A stretch of 64,000 bases of DNA from Frigoribacterium sp. SL97 (GCF_026625765.1 NZ_CP113062.1:186001-250000); one strand, 5' to 3'. Shown: positions 49,634-59,006, counted from the first letter of the stretch. A program made the numbers and translations. Notes: generated by a model from the letters alone, not told the origin.

Positions 49634-50695
49634 ATGGCGATGCCCCGAGCGCTCACGGTCGGCCGTGCCCCGCGACCGACGCGGGGCTCCCGGCGCACCC
49701 GCACGCGCCTCCTCGCCCTCGTGGCCGCCCTGGCCCTGTTGGCCCTCGCCGTCGTGTTGGGCCTCGCCGTCGGCGCGCGGCCGGTCGCGTTCGACGAGGT
49801 GCTGCGCATCCTCACCGGCGCCGCGAGCCGCGACACCGCCGACGCGACCGCCGTGCTCGACCTCCGCCTGCCGCGGACGGTCGCCGCGATCGTGGCCGGG
49901 GCCGGGCTCGGGGTCGCCGGGGCCGTCGTGCAGGCCGTGACGCGCAACCCGCTGGCCGACCCGGGCATCCTCGGCGTCACCTCGGGCAGCGCCTTCGCCG
50001 TCGCCCTCGCGGTCGGCTTCGCCGGGGTCACCTCGGCGAGCGGCTGGGTCTGGTTCTCGTTCGTCGGTGCGGGCCTCGCGACGGTCGCCGTCGCCCTGAT
50101 CGGCGGCGCCGGACGAGGAGGCGGTGGTCCCGCCCGCCTGACCCTCGCCGGCCTCGCGCTCGGGTCGGTGCTCGCGGGCATCACCTCGTCGATCGTGCTG
50201 GCCGATCCCCGCCGCTTCGACGCCGTCCGCGCGTGGGAGGTCGGCTCGCTCGCCGACCGCGGCTGGGAGCCCGTGCTCACGGTGCTGCCCTTCGTCGCGG
50301 CCGGGGTCGTCGTCGCCCTGATCGCCTCGCGCCCGCTCGACGCCGTCGCGCTCGGCGACGAACACGCCGCGTCGGTCGGCGTCTCGGTGCCGGCCGTGCG
50401 CGTCGTCTCGTTGGTCGTCGTCACCCTGCTGGCCGGAGGCGCGACCGCGGTGGTCGGGCCCATCGCGTTCGTGGGGCTCATGGTCGCGCACGCCGCCCGC
50501 GGCGTCGTCGGGCCCAGCCAGCCGTGGATCACCGCCCTCTCGGCCGTGCTCGGGCCGGTGCTGCTGCTGCTCGCGGACGTCCTCGGCCGCGTGGTCGCTC
50601 CCCCGGGCGAGCTGGCCGCTGGCCTCGTCACGGCCGCCGTCGGCGCCCCCGTGCTCATCGCGATCGCCCGACGCCGACGGGTGGGTGGCGCGTGA
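49634..50695 (+). CDS. FecCD-family iron-siderophore permease
   Basis: 353 residues, about nine membrane helices. LRLPRTVAAIVAGAGLGVAGAVVQAVTRNPLADPGILGVTSG and VGPIAFVGLMVAHAARGVVG are family signatures. First of two permease subunits, coupled to the second by a GTGA overlap (50692-50695). Confidence 0.93.
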   Translation: MAMPRALTVGRAPRPTRGSRRTRTRLLALVAALALLALAVVLGLAVGARPVAFDEVLRILTGAASRDTADATAVLDLRLPRTVAAIVAGAGLGVAGAVVQAVTRNPLADPGILGVTSGSAFAVALAVGFAGVTSASGWVWFSFVGAGLATVAVALIGGAGRGGGGPARLTLAGLALGSVLAGITSSIVLADPRRFDAVRAWEVGSLADRGWEPVLTVLPFVAAGVVVALIASRPLDAVALGDEHAASVGVSVPAVRVVSLVVVTLLAGGATAVVGPIAFVGLMVAHAARGVVGPSQPWITALSAVLGPVLLLLADVLGRVVAPPGELAAGLVTAAVGAPVLIAIARRRRVGGA

Positions 50696-51792
50696 CCGGG
50701 GGCACGGGGCCGGACACGCGCCCGACCCGGGGCACGGGCACGTCGTCGGGTACGCGGACGACGTCGGCCTCCCCGGGTGTCGGCCCGCGCCTCCTGCGCT
50801 CGTGGCGCTCGACCGGCGGGCGGCGACGCACGGCGACGCTGACGCTGGTCGTGGTGGCCGTCGTCGTCGCGATCGTCGCCCTCGGCATCGGCGACTACCC
50901 GCTCAGCCCGCCCCAGGTCGTGCGGGCGCTGTTCGGCGGCGACGGGTTCGCCTCGACCATCGTGCTGAACTGGCGGCTGCCGCGCGTCCTCGCGGCCCTC
51001 GTCTTCGGCGCCGCACTCGGCGTCTCGGGCGCCGTCTTCCAGTCCCTGACCCGCAACCCGCTGGGCTCGCCCGACGTGATCGGCTTCTCGACCGGCGCCT
51101 ACACCGGGGCGATCGTCGTCATCGTGTCGGGTGCGGCCTCGACGATCGGCACGGCGGCCGGCGCCCTGATCGGCGGGCTCGTCACCGCGCTGGTCGTCTA
51201 CCTGCTGGCCTACCGTCGCGGCGTGCACGGGCTGCGGCTGATCATCGTGGGCATCGGCGTCACGGCCCTGCTGCACTCGGTCAACAGCTGGTTGCTGCTG
51301 CGCGCGCAGAACGAGGTCGCCCTGACCGCGTCGTTCTGGGGGGCGGGCTCGCTCGCGCTGGTCGGCTGGAAGCAGCTCGTCCCGGCGCTGGTGCTGCTCG
51401 TCGTGCTGACCCCGCTGGTCATGGCGTTGTCGCGTCCCCTCCGGCAGCTCGAGCTCGGCGACGACGCCGCCCGGTCGCACGGCCTCGGCGCCGAGCGGTC
51501 GCGCCTGGCGCTCGTCGTCGTCGGCGTCGCGCTGACCGCCGTGGTGACCGCCAGCACCGGGCCGATCGCGTTCGTGGCCCTGGCCGCGCCGCAGCTGGCC
51601 CGACGCCTGGTGCGGTCGGCCGGGGTGCCGCTCGTCGCCGGCGGACTCGTCGGCGGGGTGCTCCTGCTCGTCGCCGACCTCGTCGCCCAGCACGTGGCCG
51701 CCAACCCGGTGCCGGTCGGCCTCGTCACCCTCGTGATCGGCGGGGTCTACCTGATCACCCTGCTCGTCTCTGAATCCCGGAGGTCCGCGTGA
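50692..51792 (+). CDS. FecCD-family iron-siderophore permease
   Basis: 366 residues. NWRLPRVLAALVFGAALGVSGAVFQSLTRNPLGSPDVIGFSTG and TGPIAFVALAAPQLARRLV. The N-terminal 45 residues are Thr/Gly/Ser-rich and unusual, followed by GPRLLRSW from a motif copy. GTG start overlaps the upstream stop, and its own stop overlaps the ATPase start (GTGA, 51789-51792). Confidence 0.93.
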   Translation: MTGGTGPDTRPTRGTGTSSGTRTTSASPGVGPRLLRSWRSTGGRRRTATLTLVVVAVVVAIVALGIGDYPLSPPQVVRALFGGDGFASTIVLNWRLPRVLAALVFGAALGVSGAVFQSLTRNPLGSPDVIGFSTGAYTGAIVVIVSGAASTIGTAAGALIGGLVTALVVYLLAYRRGVHGLRLIIVGIGVTALLHSVNSWLLLRAQNEVALTASFWGAGSLALVGWKQLVPALVLLVVLTPLVMALSRPLRQLELGDDAARSHGLGAERSRLALVVVGVALTAVVTASTGPIAFVALAAPQLARRLVRSAGVPLVAGGLVGGVLLLVADLVAQHVAANPVPVGLVTLVIGGVYLITLLVSESRRSA

Positions 51793-52586
51793 ACGCCGAC
51801 GACACCCGCCCCTCCCGCCTCGTCGCCCGCGGCGCGCACCTCGCCTACGACCGGCGAACGGTGAGCGAGGCCGTCGACGCCGACGTGCGCGACGGCTCGT
51901 TCACGGTCATCGTCGGGCCGAACGCCTGCGGGAAGTCGACCTTGCTGAGGGCCTTCGCGCGCCTCCTGAAGCCCCGGTCGGGGTCGGTCCTGCTCGACGG
52001 ACGCGAGCTCGCGGGCGTGCCGGCGAAAGAGGTGGCGCGCATCGTCGGGTTGCTGCCCCAGACCTCGACCGCGCCCGACGGCATCACCGTCGCCGAACTC
52101 GTCGCCCGGGGCCGCTACCCGCACCAGGGGCTCTTCCGGCAGTGGACCGGCACCGACCGCGAGGCCGTCGACGCGGCCCTGGCCGAGACCGACCTCACCG
52201 AGCTGGTCGACGTGCCCGTCGACGAGCTGTCGGGCGGCCAGCGCCAGCGAGTGTGGGTCGCGATGGCGCTCGCGCAGCAGACCCCGGTGCTGCTGCTCGA
52301 CGAGCCGACGACCTACCTCGACATCGCGCACCAGTACGACCTGCTCGACCTCTTCGCCCGGCTGCACGGGCAGGGCACGACCGTGGTCGCGGTGCTGCAC
52401 GACCTCAACCAGGCCGCGCGGTACGCGACCGACCTGATCGTGATGGCCGACGGCGACGTGGTGGCGACGGGAACCCCGGCCGAGGTGCTGACCGAGCAGC
52501 TGGTGACCGACGTGTTCGACCTGCCCTGCGTCGTCGTGCCGGACCCCGTGACCGGGTCGCCGATGGTCGTGCCGCGCCGCCGCTGA
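51789..52586 (+). CDS. Iron-siderophore ABC transporter ATPase
   Basis: 265 residues, FepC-like. Walker A GPNACGKST, Q-loop LLPQTSTAP, signature LSGGQRQRVWVAMAL, Walker B VLLLDEPTTYLD, H-loop VLHDLNQA. Powers uptake through the two permeases before it. GTG start with CGGAGG upstream. Confidence 0.95.
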   Translation: MNADDTRPSRLVARGAHLAYDRRTVSEAVDADVRDGSFTVIVGPNACGKSTLLRAFARLLKPRSGSVLLDGRELAGVPAKEVARIVGLLPQTSTAPDGITVAELVARGRYPHQGLFRQWTGTDREAVDAALAETDLTELVDVPVDELSGGQRQRVWVAMALAQQTPVLLLDEPTTYLDIAHQYDLLDLFARLHGQGTTVVAVLHDLNQAARYATDLIVMADGDVVATGTPAEVLTEQLVTDVFDLPCVVVPDPVTGSPMVVPRRR

Positions 52587-52628
52587 GGTCGGGTGGGCCC
52601 CCGGGGCTCCTGCGAGCAGGATGGACCC

Positions 52629-53462
52629 ATGAAGATCGAACTCGACGGCACCACCGCACTCGTCACCGGCTCGACCCAGGGCATCGGCTTCGCGATCGCC
52701 CGGGGGCTCGCCGCCGCCGGGGCCTGCGTCATCGTGAACGGACGCTCGACGGACACCACGGGGGCGGCCCGGGCGCGCCTCCTCGACTCGCTGGCCGGCG
52801 ACGCCGCCTTCGCGGCCCTCGACGCCGGGACCCGGGAGGCGCGGGTCGTCACGCTCGCGGCCGACCTGGCCACCGAGGCGGGCGCGCAGGCGGCGGTCGA
52901 GGCCTTCCCCGAGGTCGACGTGCTGGTGAACAACCTCGGCGTCTTCGGCTCGGCCGACGCGTTGAGCATCGACGACGACGAGTGGCGCCGCTACTTCGAG
53001 ACGAACGTGCTGTCGGCCGTGCGCCTGACGCGGGCCTACCTGCCCGGCATGATGGAGCGCGGCTGGGGCCGGGTGCAGTACATCGCGAGCGACTCGGCGA
53101 TCGTGACGCCGGTCGAGATGATCCACTACGGGGTGTCGAAGACGGCCCTGCTCGGGGTGTCGCGGGGGTTCGCGAAGGCGGCCGCGGGTTCGGTCGTGAC
53201 GGTCAACAGCGTCATCGCCGGGCCGACGCACACGGGCGGCGTCGAGGAGTTCGTGCGCGAGCTGGTCGGCGACGACCTGCCCTGGGACGAGGCCCAGCAC
53301 GAGTTCATGCTGAAGCACCGACCGCAGTCGCTCATCCAGCGACTGATCGAGCCGGAGGAGATCGCCAACATGGTGGTCTACCTCAGCTCGCGCTTCGCCT
53401 CGGCGACGACGGGCGGGGCGCTGCGGGTCGACGGCGGCTACGTCGACGCGATCGTCCCGTAG
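52629..53462 (+). CDS. Short-chain dehydrogenase/reductase
   Basis: 277 residues. TGSTQGIGFAIA cofactor motif, NNLG motif, Ser in YIASDSA and YxxxK in YGVSKTA. The loop after the first helices (GAARARLLDS, GTREARVVTLAADL) is longer than usual and carries two motif-coded stretches. Substrate unknown. The ATG has CAGGAT 6 bases upstream, a possible leaderless start. Confidence 0.9.
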   Translation: MKIELDGTTALVTGSTQGIGFAIARGLAAAGACVIVNGRSTDTTGAARARLLDSLAGDAAFAALDAGTREARVVTLAADLATEAGAQAAVEAFPEVDVLVNNLGVFGSADALSIDDDEWRRYFETNVLSAVRLTRAYLPGMMERGWGRVQYIASDSAIVTPVEMIHYGVSKTALLGVSRGFAKAAAGSVVTVNSVIAGPTHTGGVEEFVRELVGDDLPWDEAQHEFMLKHRPQSLIQRLIEPEEIANMVVYLSSRFASATTGGALRVDGGYVDAIVP

Positions 53463-53478
53463 GGCGGGAGGCGATGTC

Positions 53479-53538
53479 GAACCACCGACGTGGTGTCGAA
53501 CCACGCACATCGGCGGTTCGACACCACCTCGGTGGTGC
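53479..53538. repeat. 60-bp palindromic element, family A, copy 4
   Basis: GAACCACCGACGTGGTGTCG ... TCGGTGGTGC. The inner stem GGTGTCGAACC/GGTTCGACACC differs from the other copies on both arms in a compensatory way (GTCGTC to GGTGTC). Confidence 0.85.
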
Positions 53539-53568
53539 GACCCGGGGGCACAGGCGTATGCAGGCGGG

Positions 53569-53913
53569 TCAGGCCTGGGCTTCGGCGATGACCTCGGCGC
53601 TCCAGCCGTCGTACCGACCGCCGGATCGCTGCACGACGTCGAACACCTCTCGGGTGAAGGTCACGGCGCGGTCGTCGTCGAGCGCGTCCTCCCGGCTGGC
53701 CCGGAGATCTGCCCCCAGCAGACCGTGCCGGGTGACCGTCGCGTCGTAGCCCGCCGTGCGGAGTTCGTCGGCCGCGCGTTCGGCAGCCGATCGGCGCGAG
53801 AAGTCGGCCGCGTGCGTGACGGTCCGTGCGAGGTCGAACCGATCACGGAGCTCGTTGCGGGTGACCAGCTGGGCGGCGCACCGCTGGAGGTGGACGACGA
53901 GTCCCTCGTCCAT
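53569..53913 (-). CDS. RraB-like (ribonuclease E inhibitor) domain protein
   Basis: 114 residues. DLARTVTHAADFSRRSAAERAADELRTAGYD and the end GGRYDGWSAEVI resemble the RraB fold, named after a modulator of RNase E in E. coli; in actinobacteria its role is not established. ATG start. Confidence 0.7.
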   Translation of the reverse strand: MDEGLVVHLQRCAAQLVTRNELRDRFDLARTVTHAADFSRRSAAERAADELRTAGYDATVTRHGLLGADLRASREDALDDDRAVTFTREVFDVVQRSGGRYDGWSAEVIAEAQA

Positions 53914-53933
53914 CGTCGTACCCCGGGCCCCGA

Positions 53934-54086
53934 CTAGCGGGTGCGGGCGGCGGGACGTCCGCCGCGGCCCCGGCGGTCGGCACGGGGCGCACGGGTGGGC
54001 AACACCGCCGCGACCAGGAAGAAGACGATGCCGAAGATGACGACGATCGACCCGATGACCATGAGGGCGATGATGACGGTTTCCAT
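53934..54086 (-). CDS. 50-residue single-helix membrane protein
   Basis: METVIIALMVIGSIVVIFGI continues as one long hydrophobic helix, then a basic tail (RAPRADRRGRGGRPAARTR). GGGAGG 8 bases before the ATG supports translation. Not recognised; immediately upstream of the RraB-like gene on the same strand, so possibly co-transcribed. Confidence 0.6.
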   Translation of the reverse strand: METVIIALMVIGSIVVIFGIVFFLVAAVLPTRAPRADRRGRGGRPAARTR

Positions 54087-54326
54087 CCGCCCATCCTCCC
54101 GGGCGGGCGGGGCGGGCACAAGGCGCGACTCCTGAGCATCCGCCGCCCGCGCCTCCTCGGGGTACGCCTCCCAGCGTCGGGACCACCCGCGGTGGGCAAT
54201 CAGTCGTACCACCGGCACGGTCCGCACGCCCTCATTCGGCCCGATGACGGTGGCGCGCCGTAGCGTCGAGTCCGCCGGGACGACGGGGGTCGTCGCCCGG
54301 CCCCACGTCTTCTCCGAGGAGTCCGA

Positions 54327-55814
54327 GTGACCAGCGACACCACCACACGCCCCACCCTGTTCTGCCTGCACGCGCTCGGCATGAGCCGGCTCGAGTACGG
54401 TCCCGTCACCGAGGCGCTCGGCGACGACGTCGAGGTGGTCGCCCTCGACCTGCCCGGCTTCGGCGACGCCACCACGGCCGACGGGGTGACCGTCGACGAC
54501 ATGGTCCGTCAGGTCACCCGGCAGATCCGCCGGCACGGCGCCACCCGCTGGCTGCTCGTCGGTCACAGCATGGGTGGCAAGATCGCGTCGATCGTCGCCG
54601 CGCGCACGCTCGCCGGGCAGGGCGGGCTCTTCGGCCTCGCCGGGGTCGTGCTGCTCGCGGCGTCCCCGCCGTCACCCGAGCCCATGAGCGAGTCGAACCG
54701 CGAGCAGATGATCGCCGCGGCCGCCGACGGCCCGCTCGACGCCGACACGGCCCGCAGCTTCGTCGACGACAACGTCGGCGCTCCCCTGGCCACGCCGCTC
54801 GACGACCAGGCCCTCGCCGACCTGCACCGCACCTCCCCCGAGGCGTGGACCGCATGGTTCGACCGCGGCAGCCGCGAGGACTGGTCGGCCGAGGTCGGCA
54901 CCCTCGACGTGCCCGCCCTGATCGTCGCCGGGGGCGCCGACGGGCCGTTGGGCGAGGACGCCCAGCGTCGCCTGAACGGCGCCGTCTACCCGCGTGCCAC
55001 GCACCTCACCCTGGACGGCGCGGGGCACCTCTTGCCGCTCGAGCGCCCGACCGAGGTCGCTTCGGCCATCCTCGACTTCTGGCGCGACGACGCGGGGCGG
55101 GCGCCGGTCATGTCGGACGACTTCGCCCGCGTCATCGCCTCGAGCCGCACCGCCTCGAACACCCGCGGCATCCTCGCCCGGCGCGCCGTCGCCGACGACC
55201 CGCGCTACGTCCCACAGGTGCTGACCGAGGCGCAGCTGACCACGTTGCGTGCCGTGGCCTCCCGCGTCGTGCCGCAGGACGACCCCGACCACTCGGTCGA
55301 CCTCGCCGCGCGGGTCGACGCCCAGCTCGCCGCCGGCTACGGCGACGGCTGGCGCAACGCCGACCTGCCGAGCGACCCCGAGGCCTACGCGCTGGGCCTC
55401 GACGCCCTCGCCGACTTCACCGGCCTGACCTACGAGCAGCAGGACGAGCGGCTCGCCGCGATCGTCGCGGGCGATCCCGACGACGCCCTCGGCACCGTCG
55501 GCGACAGCGGTGGCGGCGACTCGCACCACGGCGGCGACCAGGACGACGCCGGGATGACCGGCGGCACCCCCGGGCGCACGGGGCAACCCAGCCCCGACGA
55601 GGCACACCCCTTCTCGGTCGAGCAGCTCACCGCGTGGTTCGAGGACTGCCGCGTCGACTTGGTCAAGCTCTGGCTCGCCCACCCCGCGACGATGGAACGC
55701 ATCGGCTTCGACGGTTTCGCGAACGGCCGTGCCGGTCGCGCCCTGCAAGGATTCAGCCGGCTCGGTGCCGGCCAACGAGAGGGCTGGGAACCAGCCATGG
55801 AGGTCACCCGATGA
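54327..55814 (+). CDS. Alpha/beta hydrolase fused to a gluconate-dehydrogenase-subunit-3-like domain
   Basis: 495 residues in two parts. Residues 1-260: alpha/beta hydrolase with HALGMSRLEYG, nucleophile elbow VGHSMGGK, and a final DGAGHLLPLERP His. Residues about 295-495: VLTEAQLTTLRAVASRVVPQDD, YALGLDALAD, LTYEQQDERLAAIV, WFEDCRVDLVKLWLAHPATMERIGFDGF, the pattern of gluconate 2-dehydrogenase subunit 3. A His/Asp/Gly-rich loop (DSHHGGDQDDAG) interrupts it. GTG start with GAGGAG upstream. Coupled by ATGA to the GMC oxidoreductase, its likely large subunit. Confidence 0.8.
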   Translation: MTSDTTTRPTLFCLHALGMSRLEYGPVTEALGDDVEVVALDLPGFGDATTADGVTVDDMVRQVTRQIRRHGATRWLLVGHSMGGKIASIVAARTLAGQGGLFGLAGVVLLAASPPSPEPMSESNREQMIAAAADGPLDADTARSFVDDNVGAPLATPLDDQALADLHRTSPEAWTAWFDRGSREDWSAEVGTLDVPALIVAGGADGPLGEDAQRRLNGAVYPRATHLTLDGAGHLLPLERPTEVASAILDFWRDDAGRAPVMSDDFARVIASSRTASNTRGILARRAVADDPRYVPQVLTEAQLTTLRAVASRVVPQDDPDHSVDLAARVDAQLAAGYGDGWRNADLPSDPEAYALGLDALADFTGLTYEQQDERLAAIVAGDPDDALGTVGDSGGGDSHHGGDQDDAGMTGGTPGRTGQPSPDEAHPFSVEQLTAWFEDCRVDLVKLWLAHPATMERIGFDGFANGRAGRALQGFSRLGAGQREGWEPAMEVTR

Positions 55815-57424
55815 AGCTCGACGGACAACGCACCTACGACGAGTCCGAGGTCGTCGACGCGGTCGTGATCGGAACCGGCGCCGGTGGCGCCCCGATCCTG
55901 GCGAAGCTCGCCCTGCAGGGCCTCTCGGTCGTCGCGCTCGAGGCCGGCCGCAACTTCGAGCCCGACGAGTACACGCAGGACGAGATCGAGGCCGTCAAGA
56001 TCAACTGGATGGACGAGCGCCTCAGCGGCGGCGAGACCCCGACCGCGTTCGGCCAGAACAACAGCGGCAAGGGCGTGGGCGGTTCGACCCTGCACTGGGG
56101 CGCCTTCACCCCCCGTCCCGACGAGCGCGACCTCAAGCTCAAGTCCCTCACGGGCAAGGGCGAGGACTGGCCGGTCGACCACGCCGAGCTGATCGGGTAC
56201 ATCGAAGAGGTCGAGCACTTCGTCGGCGTCTCCGGCCCGACCGACTACCCGTGGGACCCGTCGCGGTCGTACCTGATGCCGCCGCCCGCCCGCAACGCGT
56301 CGAGCGACATGATGATCCGCGGGTGTGAGGCGCTGGGCATCCGCGCGACGGACGCCCCGGCGGCCCTGGTCAGCCGTGACTGGCGCCAGGAGCACGTCGG
56401 CACCCGCCCGGCGTGCGTCGGCTGCGGCAGCTGCCACCAGGGGTGCCGCAGCGGCGCCAAGGTCAGCATGGACACCAGCTACCTGCCGATGGCCGTCGCG
56501 AACGGGGCCGAGATCCGCCCCGAGTCGATGGTCACGGGGATCGAGCTCGACGAGGCCGGCGAGGTGTCGGCCGTGGTCTACGTCCGCGACGGCGTCGAGC
56601 ACCGCCAGCGCACCGCCGCGCTCTTCCTCTGCGCGGGCGGCGTCGAGACCCCGCGCCTGCTGCTGCACGCCGGCATCGCCAACAGCAGCGACCAGGTCGG
56701 TCGCAACTTCATGGCCCACGGCGCGACGCAGGTCTGGGGCACCTTCGACACCGAGATGCGCGGCTACCGCGGGTACCCGTCGTCGATCATCACCGAAGAC
56801 ACGATGCGGCCCGAGGGCGTCGACTTCGTCGGCGGCTACCTGATCCAGAGCCTCGGCGCCATGCCGTTGACGCTGGCGACGACCCTGGCTCGCGGTGCCG
56901 GCCTCTGGGGCCCCGAACTCGTGAAGGCGCTCGACGACTACCGCTTCATGGCCGGCGTCGGCATCAACGCCGAGTGCCTGCCGAGCGAACAGAACCGCCT
57001 GACGCTGTCCGACGAGGTCGACGAGTTCGGCATGCCCAAGGTCGTCGTCACCTTCACGCCCGGCGACAACGAGAAGGCGATCGACGACCACGCCGTCGAG
57101 ACGATGACCGCGATCGTCGAGGCGGCCGGGGGCCGCGACATCCGCGTCCTGGCCCGCACGGCGCACACGATCGGCACCTGCCGCATGGGCACCGACCCGG
57201 CGACGGCCGTGGTCGACCCCGACGGGCGCAGCTTCGACGTGCCGAACCTCTGGGTCGCCGACAACTCGGTCTTCCCGAGTGCCGTCGTCGCGAACCCCGC
57301 CCTGACGATCATGGCCCTCGGCCTGCGCACCGCCGACCGCTTCCTGGCGAGCGCCGGGCTGACGGGCACCGTCGCCGGCGAGCGCGTCGGCGCGGACGTC
57401 TCGCGCGTCGTCGACGCGGCCTGA
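55811..57424 (+). CDS. GMC-family FAD oxidoreductase (gluconate-dehydrogenase large-subunit-like)
   Basis: 537 residues. FAD site VVIGTGAGGAPILAKLALQG and EAG; cysteine cluster CVGCGSCHQGCRSG in mid-protein; C-terminal HTIGTCRMGTDPATAVVDPDG and ADNSVFPSAVVANPALTIMALGLR. It would oxidise a sugar or polyol and pass electrons to a partner. No signal peptide is visible here or in the fused small subunit. Overlaps the preceding gene by 4 bases. Confidence 0.88.
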   Translation: MKLDGQRTYDESEVVDAVVIGTGAGGAPILAKLALQGLSVVALEAGRNFEPDEYTQDEIEAVKINWMDERLSGGETPTAFGQNNSGKGVGGSTLHWGAFTPRPDERDLKLKSLTGKGEDWPVDHAELIGYIEEVEHFVGVSGPTDYPWDPSRSYLMPPPARNASSDMMIRGCEALGIRATDAPAALVSRDWRQEHVGTRPACVGCGSCHQGCRSGAKVSMDTSYLPMAVANGAEIRPESMVTGIELDEAGEVSAVVYVRDGVEHRQRTAALFLCAGGVETPRLLLHAGIANSSDQVGRNFMAHGATQVWGTFDTEMRGYRGYPSSIITEDTMRPEGVDFVGGYLIQSLGAMPLTLATTLARGAGLWGPELVKALDDYRFMAGVGINAECLPSEQNRLTLSDEVDEFGMPKVVVTFTPGDNEKAIDDHAVETMTAIVEAAGGRDIRVLARTAHTIGTCRMGTDPATAVVDPDGRSFDVPNLWVADNSVFPSAVVANPALTIMALGLRTADRFLASAGLTGTVAGERVGADVSRVVDAA

Positions 57425-57434
57425 CCTGCAGCAC

Positions 57435-57480
57435 GCGACCCGCGCCTCCTGAGCTCCACCGCCCAGGAGGCGCGGGTCGC
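57435..57480. repeat. Perfect inverted pair of the full motif (terminator-like)
   Basis: GCGACCCGCGCCTCCTG (57435-57451) and CAGGAGGCGCGGGTCGC (57464-57480) are perfect 17-bp arms with a 12-base loop, 10 bases after the GMC stop. No T-tract. Confidence 0.8.
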
Positions 57481-57585
57481 GTCGGCGAGGAACGCCCCCG
57501 TGGCGCCGTCGTTCGGCTGGTCGGGGTCGTCCTCCCGGCGCGCGGCGTGGTCCCCGAGACGGACGCGACCCGGCTCGCCCGTTCG

Positions 57586-57591
57586 TAGGCT
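57586..57591 (+). promoter_or_regulatory. Leaderless -10 hexamer TAGGCT
   Basis: TAGGCT, 6 bases, then ATG at 57598. Confidence 0.5.
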
Positions 57592-57597
57592 CGAGAG

Positions 57598-58899
57598 ATG
57601 GCCTCTCCCACGCTGCACCGGGCGATCGCGGCATCGGTGGCGACCGTCGTCGTCGCGTGCGGCCTCACGTCGTGCTTCTTCGCCGAACCACCGCCCGAGG
57701 GGTCCGAGCAGTCCCTGGCCGAGCTCGCCGATCGGATCGCAGCCGTCGACGGTGTCGCCTCGGTCGAGACCCGCCTGCAGCAGCGTGACGCGAAGGACGA
57801 CCCCTTCACCTGGGACGCCTACGTCGAGGTCACCGCGGACGGCCCCGACCTGGCGGTCGCCGCCCTCGTCGACGGCGTGGTGGGCGACGGCGTCACGGGT
57901 ACCACCCTCGACATCGACCTCGACGTCCCCGGCGGCCCGGGCCTCGCCCCGGTCACCGTCGATCCGACGTCGGAGGTCCAGGTCGGACTGGCGGGCGACC
58001 TGCGCGGCGAGAGCACCCTGGCCTCCGTCGACACCACCCGCTACGCCTACTCGGCGGTCGTCGCACCCGGGAACTCGTTCGCGGACGCTGCGGCGGCGGT
58101 CCAGCCGCACCTCGGCACGGCTGGCCCGACCTTCTCCCTCCACCTCGGCCAGGCGACGACCACGACGTCCGTCCCTTCGTCGGTGGCCCTGAGCCCCACC
58201 TCGCCGGCACCGACGATGCTCGCGACGATCGACGCGGTGCTCGCGCTCGACGGCGTCACCGGACTGGCCTTCACCCCTGGTGACGTCACCGCGAGCAGTC
58301 GACCTTCGCTCGACGTCTCGACCTACGAGCCCGATCCGGTGCTCGCCGTCCTGCGGGGTGCGGCCGACGAGCAGGCCGATGCCGGGGTCGCCCGCCGCAC
58401 CGAGTTCTGGGTGCGGAAGCCTCGGGCGACCACCCCGGAGACCGGCTGGATCGGCCTGCCGCTGGGCGCACCCGAGCCCGACGACGGTCCGGAGCCCCAG
58501 CCGGGCGACATCGGTGAGAGCCCGTTCGTCAACGAGGGCCCGCTCGCCGAACTGCCCGAGCAGGAGGCCGCCGTGCGCGCCTACGTCGAGGCATCCGTGG
58601 CGGCGACGGGCGTGCCGGCCGAGGTCGAGACCAGGCGCGAACTGTGCGAGACCGAGTACGGCACCCGGGTGGTCGGCTCGGTGGTCGTGCCGGTGTTCAC
58701 CGTCCACGACGACGCCCAGGGCCCGTTCGACGCCGTCGTCGACGGTTGGTCGGCCGACGGGTTCCACCAGGCCGGTCGCGCCATGGGCCGGGACTACTGG
58801 TCCGCGCCTCCCGGCCGTCCAGACGGCATCGAGTCGGCGAGCATCCGCGGCACGGCCGACGGCCTGTCGTTCGGCGTCCAGACCGGGTGCCTCTCGTGA
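57598..58899 (+). CDS. Secreted lipoprotein of unknown function
   Basis: 433 residues. Signal peptide with lipobox-like GLTSC (Cys26), then two similar-looking alpha/beta halves: LAELADRIAAVDGVASVETRLQQRD and TMLATIDAVLALDGVTGLAFTPGD, which suggests an internal duplication. A Pro/Glu-rich linker is near 300. Not recognised. Stop overlaps a possible GTG start (GTGA) of the next frame. Confidence 0.75.
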   Translation: MASPTLHRAIAASVATVVVACGLTSCFFAEPPPEGSEQSLAELADRIAAVDGVASVETRLQQRDAKDDPFTWDAYVEVTADGPDLAVAALVDGVVGDGVTGTTLDIDLDVPGGPGLAPVTVDPTSEVQVGLAGDLRGESTLASVDTTRYAYSAVVAPGNSFADAAAAVQPHLGTAGPTFSLHLGQATTTTSVPSSVALSPTSPAPTMLATIDAVLALDGVTGLAFTPGDVTASSRPSLDVSTYEPDPVLAVLRGAADEQADAGVARRTEFWVRKPRATTPETGWIGLPLGAPEPDDGPEPQPGDIGESPFVNEGPLAELPEQEAAVRAYVEASVAATGVPAEVETRRELCETEYGTRVVGSVVVPVFTVHDDAQGPFDAVVDGWSADGFHQAGRAMGRDYWSAPPGRPDGIESASIRGTADGLSFGVQTGCLS

Positions 58900-58907
58900 C
58901 GCCGCCC

Positions 58908-58967
58908 GTCGAGTGGTCGCGAAGCGTCCCTCCCGCTGTGCGGAAGGACGATTCGGGACCACTCGAC
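58908..58967. repeat. 60-bp palindromic element, family B, copy 1
   Basis: GTCGAGTGGTC ... GACCACTCGAC perfect 11-bp outer arms, with a CGTCC/GGACG inner stem. Homologous 60-bp copies: 59420-59479 and 63416-63475. Confidence 0.88.
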
Positions 58968-59006
58968 CCGCGGGCCGCAGATCCGGGGGATGCTCGACGA
59001 CTGCGG

